Shown: positions 33,191 to 39,521 of the stretch, piece by piece
Numbering within the stretch: the first letter of the stretch is position 1
Layout: every line of letters starts with the position of its first letter
Assembly (NCBI GenBank): GCA_040880405.1
Contig: JBBDIM010000057.1
Coordinates: 1-39,521 of the forward strand
Length of the DNA: 39,521 nucleotides
Reading direction: 5' to 3'
From: JBBDIM01 sp040880405
GTDB taxonomy: Bacteria; Planctomycetota; Planctomycetia; Pirellulales; Pirellulaceae
Made by a program: the position numbers and the translations under genes
The notes under the pieces: generated by a model
Databases searched by the model: none
What the model saw: the letters and a program-made list of their open reading frames with translations, nothing else
What the model was told of the DNA's origin: nothing

Positions 33191-34891
33191 ATGGCGAAGT
33201 CGAATCGCGTGGGTGGGATTATTCATACCTACCAGCATTACGATCCCCGGAATTTCCCCAGCCCGACGCAGCCGCCCCCTGATATGGTTTCGCCGGCGAT
33301 GGAACATATGCTGATGTTCGGCAATCAGCGGGAACTGACGCCGGAGGAGTTGGCGAGGGCGATTAAGATCGACCCCAGCCAGATCGCCGGGTTCGGGCCG
33401 AGTATCGACGCGTTGATCGCGATGCTCGAAGAGCGGAAGCGGAAGATCTTGGAGAAGTACGAGACGAGCAAGGTGCTCCGCGAGGCGAAGAAGCAGTTCC
33501 AAAAAAGGGCCAAGCGGCTGAGTCCGCCGCCGGAGCATCGCGAGCGGTACCGATTGGCGGTCGATCAAGAGCAGATCTACGACCTGGAGCGGCTGTGGTA
33601 CCGCCTGGCGGACGAACGGAGCGAGTTTGGCCTGGGGCTGCTGCACCTGATGCAGCGGCTGGGAGACAAGTACCAGGTCGATGAGCTCGACGCCAAGTAC
33701 ACCTTCACCGGCCGAACCGAGATGACGGTGCCGGAGGCGCTGGAGGTGAAGGAAGAGCTGGAGAAGATTGATGAACTGCTGGAGCAGCTCAAGAAGGCGA
33801 TGGAGGACGCCCAGATCGGGATCATCGACATGGAGCAGCTCTCCGAGTTCGCCGACCCAGGGCAGATGGAACAGCTCATGAAGCTCCAGCGCGAGCTGGA
33901 AAAGTATCTCAATGAAATGGCGGAGCAGCAGGGGCTGACCAAGCAGGGTGGGAATTTTACGCTCACCCCGCATGCCTATCGCGTGTTTCAAGGGAAGCTG
34001 CTGGAACGGATCTTTAGCGGTTTGCAGGCGGCGCGGAGCGGTCGGCACACGGGGCCGATCGTCGGGGAAGGGGCGGTCGAGATGCAGACGACCAAGGAGT
34101 ATGAGTTTGGGGACTCGTTGACCCAGATGGACATTCCGCAGTCGCTGATCAACGCCATGCTGCGGCAGGGGGATGAGCGGCCGCTGCGGCTGCACTCGGA
34201 CGATATCGTGATCCACCGCACCAAGAATAGCCCCAAGTGCGCGACCGTCGTGATCATGGATATGAGCGGCTCGATGCGGTACGACGGCCAGTACGTGAAC
34301 GTCAAACGGATGGCGCTCGCCTTGCAAGGCCTGATCCGCAGCGAGTACCCCGGCGACTACTTGCAGTTGATCGAGATGTATTCCTTTGCGAAACCGGTTC
34401 GGCCTGGGGAATTGATGGGGCTGCTGCCCAAACCGGTGACGATTCATGACCCGGTGGTTCGGCTGAGGGCCGACATGAGCCGCGACGACATCAGCGAGTA
34501 CCAAATTCCGCCCCACTTCACCAACATCCAACACGCGCTGCAGCAGGCGCGGCTATTTTTGGCCACCCAGGATACGCCCAACCGGCAGATCATTTTGATC
34601 ACCGATGGATTGCCCACCGCCCACTTCGAGGGCTCGGAGCTTTACCTGCTGTACCCGCCTGACCCACGGACCGAAGCGGCCACGATGCGGGAAGGGGCGA
34701 TGTGCAAAAAGGAAGGGATCACCTTGAACATGTTTTTGGTCCCGAGTTGGTCGCAATCGGAAGAGGATATCCGGTTCGCTCATCGCCTGACCGAAACGAC
34801 CAAGGGCCGAGTCTTCTTCACCGCCGGCGGCGATTTGGACCGGTACGTGGTGTGGGATTATGTGAACCACAAACGGGAAATTATCGGGTAA
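33191..34891 (+). CDS. VWA-domain protein, partner of the MoxR-like ATPase
   Basis: A 566-residue cytoplasmic protein with a helical N-terminal half (about 1-340, including a coiled-coil EELEKIDELLEQLKKAMEDA near 195-215) and a C-terminal von Willebrand A domain. The metal-ion site is complete: D357-M-S-G-S361, a Thr in HFTNIQ, and ITDGLPT. MoxR and VWA proteins together act in metal insertion or protein-complex maturation; the client here is unknown. AGAGGAA lies before the ATG. The sequence ends in an ordinary stop, followed by 750 bases of repeats. Confidence 0.92.
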   Translation: MAKSNRVGGIIHTYQHYDPRNFPSPTQPPPDMVSPAMEHMLMFGNQRELTPEELARAIKIDPSQIAGFGPSIDALIAMLEERKRKILEKYETSKVLREAKKQFQKRAKRLSPPPEHRERYRLAVDQEQIYDLERLWYRLADERSEFGLGLLHLMQRLGDKYQVDELDAKYTFTGRTEMTVPEALEVKEELEKIDELLEQLKKAMEDAQIGIIDMEQLSEFADPGQMEQLMKLQRELEKYLNEMAEQQGLTKQGGNFTLTPHAYRVFQGKLLERIFSGLQAARSGRHTGPIVGEGAVEMQTTKEYEFGDSLTQMDIPQSLINAMLRQGDERPLRLHSDDIVIHRTKNSPKCATVVIMDMSGSMRYDGQYVNVKRMALALQGLIRSEYPGDYLQLIEMYSFAKPVRPGELMGLLPKPVTIHDPVVRLRADMSRDDISEYQIPPHFTNIQHALQQARLFLATQDTPNRQIILITDGLPTAHFEGSELYLLYPPDPRTEAATMREGAMCKKEGITLNMFLVPSWSQSEEDIRFAHRLTETTKGRVFFTAGGDLDRYVVWDYVNHKREIIG

Positions 34892-34914
34892 CGGGGCTGT
34901 CGGATTTTAAGAAT

Positions 34915-34991
34915 TTGAAACGCAGAGACGCAGAGATCGCGGAGGCCCCCGCATGTTACGTCTCTGCGATCTCCGCGCCTCTGCGTTTCAA
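34915..34991. repeat. Inverted repeat, AACGCAGAGACGCAG family
   Basis: The left arm 34915-34944 and right arm 34962-34991 pair over 30 bases with a few wobble-type differences. A half-unit recurs at 26056. Confidence 0.8.
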
Positions 34992-35264
34992 TCCCGTTAG
35001 ACGTTGACTCATCCCCTAGCTTTACGTGCTTGGGCATGGCACCCATCTAAGGGCGCGCGAAAAGTGTCCGAATATTCGGCATAAAGTTCCCAGATTGATT
35101 CACGCCGAATTGCCTTGGATGTCGAGCTTGTCGGATGCCGATGAAGTGATGAGACGTGGGCTACATTTCTTGATGAGGCTGTTCACGGGACTACGCCCGG
35201 TTCCAAGTTAAGGAAGAACCACGAAATACACGAAGGACCCACTGCGGTTCACAAAGGGAGGTCG

Positions 35265-35349
35265 CGAAAAAGGGGAGGAGTCCAATTATCAAAATCTCTG
35301 GCGATCGCCGCAGGCCGGCGGATTGATAATTGGACTTTTCCCCTTTTTC
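35265..35349. repeat. Hairpin unit 7, GGGGAGGAGTCC arm type
   Basis: The left arm has AGGGGAGGAGTCCAATTATC and the right arm GATAATTGGACTTTTCCCCT. Two adjacent positions differ as G against T, giving two G.U pairs on the plus strand. Confidence 0.8.
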
Positions 35350-35485
35350 ATTTTGGCGTGAAGGGAAAGTGAAAACCATCGCGCCGTGCCGCTCGCGAGC
35401 GGACTGCCGTTGGCAACGCCCACAGAAAATCCCACGCCGTGGCGAACCCTATTCAAGCGGCGGTTCGCAACGCTGTTGGTGGCAA

Positions 35486-35575
35486 GGGAAAAGGGGAAAA
35501 GTCCAATTTGTTGTCCGGTCGCGGTCGAACTTCGGGACCGCCGTTTGAGTGACAAATTGGACTCCTCCCCTTTTT
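35486..35575. repeat. Hairpin unit 8, inverted relative to unit 7
   Basis: The left arm has AGGGGAAAAGTCCAATTTG and the right arm CAAATTGGACTCCTCCCCT. The same two positions differ as in unit 7, but in the opposite orientation. Confidence 0.8.
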
Positions 35576-35642
35576 CTCCCCAGGCGGTATGGGGCAGGTT
35601 CAAATCGCCAGTTTTCCGTACGCAAGAGAAAGTGATAAGACA

Positions 35643-35843
35643 ATGGTGAGTGTCGAAGGTGTGATTCAAAGTTCGTCCGCGATCCAGCAATCGGTCACGG
35701 CCAATCAAGTCGATATGGCGGTGGCGAAGAAGACTTTGGACGCCCACAAACAAGCGGGCGAAGCGGCGGTGCAGTTGATTGAATCGGCGGCGAAGATCAG
35801 TCTCGCGCCAGGCAAGGGAAGCATGATCAACACGGTCGGTTGA
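35643..35843 (+). CDS. YjfB-family putative motility protein
   Basis: A 66-residue protein resembling the YjfB motility family: MVSVEGVIQSSSAIQQSVTANQVDMAVAKKTLDAHKQAGEAAVQLI. Members are small helical proteins found with flagellar genes in firmicutes and planctomycetes; their function is unknown. It is separated from the main flagellar cluster by 16 kb. Two hairpins lie directly upstream, the nearer ending about 70 bases before the ATG. I found no sigma-28-type promoter. Confidence 0.75.
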   Translation: MVSVEGVIQSSSAIQQSVTANQVDMAVAKKTLDAHKQAGEAAVQLIESAAKISLAPGKGSMINTVG

Positions 35844-36097
35844 ACTAGCGCGGCGTTTTTGTTTTCGTCTTCTGAATCGCGCGGTGGTTGGGTGCGGATC
35901 TTCGCAACCGCGGAGCAAGCGCGACGAATTTCATCCGCGATTGCGCGCGGAAGTTATTGCGTTTCTTAAACGCGCTCGTTAGTCTAAAGAATGTGAACGA
36001 TATTTTCGTTCGTCATTGCCGCGTCGCGCCACACTTGAATCCAACGGATCGAGTGGCCAGCAAGAATGCTCGACGCTTCGAACCAGTGGACTACCGG

Positions 36098-36688
36098 ATG
36101 ACCCTCACGTACCAAACCTTCCTCGAAACACCCACCGCCGCGGGCTTCGCTCGTTTGCAGCGCGACCTTTGCCGCGAAGAGGATTTTCGTGTCGATGGTG
36201 CGTTCGTCGCGCGGCTTGCTCGGCTGTGGAAGCAAGGTCGATACGAAGAACTGCGCTCCGAAACCGCAGAGATGCCGTACGCGTGGATCGCAAGTCCCGC
36301 GGTGCATTTGTTGGCGGCGCTAGTGGCCGAGAAGTTTGGCGACCACGAAGAGGTCGAACTCGAGCGTTTCCTCTGCGAGACAATGCTCCAAGGTTTGGCT
36401 GAGAGTGGCAACGGCACTCGTAAGGCCCCGTACCGGCTCACCTACCTAACCGACGCCGCGGACCTTCTGGCTTACTTCAGCCTCACCCCAGAAAAGCGAC
36501 GTCTGGTGCGTGCCACATCCGGTCATCTCGACGTCGTCCGCACCACCACCGGCGACGAAATCTGTTTCCTCCTGCCTTCAGGTAGTGTAGGGCAGGGGGT
36601 GGTCGATCGACCGGAACCGGTGCTGGTCCCTGAACTCCATTTCCGCATGGCATCGAGCCGATTCTCGGCTGGAAGGTCGCCTTGGTAG
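36098..36688 (+). CDS. Conserved-looking protein of unknown function
   Basis: A soluble protein of 196 residues from ATG 36098; GTG 36088 is out of frame, and the frame is open further upstream to a TTG at 35888. It reads MTLTYQTFLETPTAAGFARL, then helical stretches (FVARLARLWKQGRYEELRSE, WIASPAVHLLAALVAEKFGD). Near the C-terminus is SGHLDVVRTTTGDEICFLLPS. The helical-pair pattern could be TPR-like. I do not recognise the family. The residues after LLPS are low in complexity and may be read-through into spacer. Confidence 0.6.
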   Translation: MTLTYQTFLETPTAAGFARLQRDLCREEDFRVDGAFVARLARLWKQGRYEELRSETAEMPYAWIASPAVHLLAALVAEKFGDHEEVELERFLCETMLQGLAESGNGTRKAPYRLTYLTDAADLLAYFSLTPEKRRLVRATSGHLDVVRTTTGDEICFLLPSGSVGQGVVDRPEPVLVPELHFRMASSRFSAGRSPW

Positions 36689-37113
36689 CGGGGCCTGTTG
36701 GCAGCCAGTCTCTCGTGACGATTCATTCATGAATGGTCCGAGTTTAATGGGCGATCCAGATCACGAGACATTTCCAACCAATTGCCACAAGAAAAGCCCC
36801 ATCGGGGCTTATGCTGGATTGTGGCGTTGTCCCGCGCTGTCCTGCGCGGTGCAATCGTTCGCAGCCGCGCAGGACGGTTAATCCCGCGCATTTGATCGCT
36901 CCCACCCCACCTAACCGCTACAAACGAACGCCCTGCCTCGTGACGACGATCCTGCACCAAACGCCGCTATTTTCTTGCCGAAACCGCTGCGATCGCCATA
37001 ATGAGGGGGAGAGCGCACTTGTCCCATTTTGCGCCCCGGGGGTGATCTTGGCGTAGAGTTACGGACACCCCGGTCCGCCCCTTGCTTCTCCCGGTCCGCA
37101 GGAGAAAGAGAAT
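36689..37113. other. Spacer with two hairpins
   Basis: AAGCCCC/GGGGCTT at 36794-36810 and a perfect 11-bp stem GTCCTGCGCGG/CCGCGCAGGAC at 36839-36849 and 36865-36875. Neither has a T-tract. AGGAGAAAGAG at 37100 is the ribosome binding site of the next gene. Confidence 0.6.
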
Positions 37114-39462
37114 ATGCTGTTTCATCGTTTGATCCCCCTGGTTGCCCTCACGCTGGTATTTGTCGCGGTTGCGCCGGGTCAGGCGAGCATTGTCGAGCTG
37201 AAAAACGGGATGCGGATCGAGGGGGTGGTGGGGAAACTGGCGAGTGTCGGTACCGATCCGGCCTCCGGCGGTTCGACCGGTGGGGTGGCGGTGCAGTTGA
37301 TTGTGATGATCGACGACCAACTCAAGCGGACGTTTGTCTCTACCTATTCGGTGCAGGACACGCAGGAGTCGGAGCCGAAGCCGACCGAGCGGATTAAAAT
37401 CAACCAACGGGTCGCCTCTTCGGGAAACCGCGTGTTGGTGATTGGCGACAGCATCCGCGTCTCCCCGTTAGATAAATGGGGCCGCCGGATTTACACCATG
37501 CAAACCCCCAAAGGACCGATCGACGTGATCCAGGGGGTGACTGAGATCACGCCCCAGTGGACGCGGCTCGATGGGTTGGTGGGTGAGCGGTCGTACATCT
37601 GGGACATGCGGATGCGGACGAGCAGCATTCCCCGTGAGACCCTCAGCAAAATCTTGATGCAGCACCTCGATCCGAAACAGTCGAACCAGCGGTTGCAGGT
37701 GGTGCGGCTCTATTTGCAATCGGAACGATACCGCGACGCGGCCGCCGAACTGGCCGAGGTGATCCGCGACTTCCCGGAGCTCAAATCGCTCGAAAAAGAG
37801 ATCGCCGAACTGCGGAACATGAGCGCGGACAATCTCATTTCAGAGATTCAGCTTTACCGCGATGGGGGCCAGCACAACCTCGCCTACGGCATGCTGACCA
37901 AGTTTCCCAGCGAGGGGATCGCCGGCGAAAAACAGCAGCGGGTCAGCCAACTCCTGGAAGACTACGAGCGCAGCTATGAACGCCGCGAGCGGATCTTCGC
38001 CCTGTTGCGCAAGCACTCCGATGAATTCGCGGACGCCGCGGTGAAACCGCAGGTCGAAGTGGCGGTCGACGAGATTTTCAACAACCTGAATATCAACACG
38101 CTCAATCGGTTGGCCGATTACCTGCGGCTTTCCGACGATGCGAGCCTGGGCTTGGATGAAAAACTATCCCTCGCGATCAGCGGTTGGATCTTGGGGCCCA
38201 ACAACGCGACGGAGAACCTGCCGGTGGCGCTCAGTGCGTTCGAGGCGCGGGACTTGGTCAGCGAGTACCTCACCAACGACGCGGAGACCGATCGCAAGGA
38301 TCTGCTGGAGAAACTAGAGAAACTGGAGGGTGGGGTCCCCAACTACGTCGCCCAAATCATGGCCCACATGAGGCCACCCCTGGCCGACCGAGAGCCGGAG
38401 AAAAGCTCTGAGATCCCGGGCTACTTTTTATGCAAGGTGGACGGGGTCCCCGGCACGAGCGACTTCTACTACTACGTGCAGTTGCCCGAGGGGTACGATC
38501 CGTATCGCCGCTATCCGGCAATTGTCACCCTGCATGGGGCCGGCACGACGCCGCAGCAGCAGATCGACTGGTGGAGCGGCGGTTACAGCGAACGGGCCCA
38601 GGTTCGTTTGGGTCAGGCGGCTCGGAACGGTTACATTGTGATCGCACCGCTGTGGGCGGAAGAGCACCAGTCCCGCTATCAATACAGTGCCCTGGAACAT
38701 GCCTCGGTGCTGTTCACCCTCCGCGACGCGATGCGGCGGCTATCGATCGATACGGACAAAATCTTCCTCAGCGGCCACTCAGCCGGTGGGGATGCTGCGT
38801 GGGATATCGGCCTGGCCCATCCCGATTTGTGGGCCGGGGTGATTCCGATTGTCGCCACGGCGGACAAGTATGTCGCCCGGTACTGGGAGAACGCCAAGCA
38901 GGTGCCGTTCTATTTCGTCGCAGGCGAGCTAGACGGCAACAAGAAGGAGGTTAATTCCCGTGACTGGGACCGTTACCTCACCAAAAACAATTTCGACGTG
39001 ACCCTGGTCGAATACCGCGGCCGAGGGCACGAGCATTTCCAGGAGGAGCAGTTCGACCTGTTCAAGTGGATGGCGCTGCAGCGGCGGACCTTCTTCAAGA
39101 AGGAATTCGAGTGCGCCACGATGCGCCCTTGGGATAACTTTTTCTACTGGGTCGAGGTGAGTGACTTCCCGGAGAAGAGCGTGGTGCTGCCCGCCGCGTT
39201 TCCCGAACCAAAAAAATCTCCCATCACCGTGAAGGGGACCGTCTTGGAATCGAACGGCGTCCGCGTCGAATCAGGGGCCAGCCGAGGGATCGTCTTTCTC
39301 TCGCCCGACATGGTCGACTTCAACGAGCGAGTCACCGTCTACTTCAACCGCCGCAACTACGGCGGCAACGTGATCCCCTCGACCGAAGTGATGCTGGAAG
39401 ACGCCCGGTCCCGGGCCGACCGCCAACACCCGTTTTGGGCGAAAGTGGAAACGACGCGGTAG
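37114..39462 (+). CDS. Large exported alpha/beta hydrolase (esterase/peptidase-like)
   Basis: A 782-residue protein with a signal peptide (LIPLVALTLVFVAVAPGQAS, cleavage near residue 25). Residues 26-420 are beta-rich, then helical with TPR-like stretches (ERYRDAAAELAEVIRDFPEL). From about 445 there is an alpha/beta hydrolase: YPAIVTLHGAG (oxyanion region), then the nucleophile elbow GHSAGG with S556, and YRGRGHEHFQEE as the likely catalytic His. This resembles feruloyl esterase or polyhydroxybutyrate depolymerase-like enzymes. The C-terminal 100 residues form a small beta domain (VTVYFNRRNYGG). It is probably periplasmic; the substrate is unknown. AGGAG lies 10 bases before the ATG. Confidence 0.85.
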   Translation: MLFHRLIPLVALTLVFVAVAPGQASIVELKNGMRIEGVVGKLASVGTDPASGGSTGGVAVQLIVMIDDQLKRTFVSTYSVQDTQESEPKPTERIKINQRVASSGNRVLVIGDSIRVSPLDKWGRRIYTMQTPKGPIDVIQGVTEITPQWTRLDGLVGERSYIWDMRMRTSSIPRETLSKILMQHLDPKQSNQRLQVVRLYLQSERYRDAAAELAEVIRDFPELKSLEKEIAELRNMSADNLISEIQLYRDGGQHNLAYGMLTKFPSEGIAGEKQQRVSQLLEDYERSYERRERIFALLRKHSDEFADAAVKPQVEVAVDEIFNNLNINTLNRLADYLRLSDDASLGLDEKLSLAISGWILGPNNATENLPVALSAFEARDLVSEYLTNDAETDRKDLLEKLEKLEGGVPNYVAQIMAHMRPPLADREPEKSSEIPGYFLCKVDGVPGTSDFYYYVQLPEGYDPYRRYPAIVTLHGAGTTPQQQIDWWSGGYSERAQVRLGQAARNGYIVIAPLWAEEHQSRYQYSALEHASVLFTLRDAMRRLSIDTDKIFLSGHSAGGDAAWDIGLAHPDLWAGVIPIVATADKYVARYWENAKQVPFYFVAGELDGNKKEVNSRDWDRYLTKNNFDVTLVEYRGRGHEHFQEEQFDLFKWMALQRRTFFKKEFECATMRPWDNFFYWVEVSDFPEKSVVLPAAFPEPKKSPITVKGTVLESNGVRVESGASRGIVFLSPDMVDFNERVTVYFNRRNYGGNVIPSTEVMLEDARSRADRQHPFWAKVETTR

Positions 39463-39521
39463 AATATACGTAGCCACGCTTGCAAAAGCGTGGGGGAAGT
39501 GGTTTGCCAGGCATGTTTGAC

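Larger units (their letters stand above)
34892..35642. other. Repeat-filled spacer between VWA and yjfB-like genes
   Basis: It contains an imperfect 30-bp-per-arm palindrome (34915-34991), a lone GACTCATCCCC (35006), GGGCATGGCACCC (35032), a CACGAAATACACGAA fragment (35220) and two large hairpins (35265 and 35486). I see nothing else in it. Confidence 0.7.

Noticed and set aside
33116..34534. Long minus-strand frame antisense to the VWA gene (472 codons)
   Set aside because: The plus-strand VWA protein has intact MIDAS motifs and a proper ribosome site; the antisense frame has the His/Leu/Arg-rich composition typical of a shadow in GC-rich DNA.
36794..36875. Hairpins before the large hydrolase gene as terminators
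   Set aside because: Both stems are strong but neither is followed by a T-tract; they are better read as intergenic repeats.

Overview
The window looks like part of a planctomycete chromosome, probably from the Pirellulales. The grounds are a DUF1559 pilin-like protein, a MoxR/VWA pair, many genes without a clear Shine-Dalgarno, and intergenic spacers packed with hairpin repeats. This is inferred from gene content; no phylogenetic marker was tested.

Bases 278-19356 carry a plus-strand flagellar cluster: motB, fliL, fliN, fliO, fliP, fliQ, fliR, flhB, flhA, flhF, flhG, a small membrane protein and a FliA/WhiG-type sigma factor. It encodes a stator subunit, a switch subunit, the whole export gate, the placement GTPase/ATPase pair and the flagellar sigma factor. 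No fliM lies between fliL and fliN. Two stretches interrupt the cluster. Between motB and fliL (about 1.05-6.49 kb) is an accessory island with a HEPN-like gene, an APH-type phosphotransferase, and a slipin followed in the same frame by a retron-like reverse transcriptase. Between flhB and flhA is an antisense sulfotransferase.

Bases 19.6-25.3 kb hold housekeeping and signalling genes: a histone-deacetylase-like hydrolase, an aspartoacylase-like M14 enzyme overlapping a diguanylate cyclase operon, a GlmU-like beta-helix protein next to metF, and a tRNA-Leu(CAA) with a strong terminator.

Bases 26.3-39.5 kb hold a minus-strand set (DUF1559, small lipoprotein, metallophosphoesterase), a membrane-anchored barnase with its barstar, a GxxExxY protein bracketed by inverted repeats, a MoxR-like ATPase with a VWA partner, a YjfB-type motility protein, an unrecognised protein and a large exported alpha/beta hydrolase.

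The signals I rate highest are: the slipin/retron-like RT pair separated only by one in-frame TGA; a dispersed element of about 400 bp (7771-8165 and, inverted, 25440-25843) whose two copies show a compensatory base-pair change; a 160-bp MITE-like element with 19-bp terminal repeats and a 9-bp target duplication, with its empty-site paralogue next to it; and eight hairpin repeats in which one arm always carries G where the other carries A.
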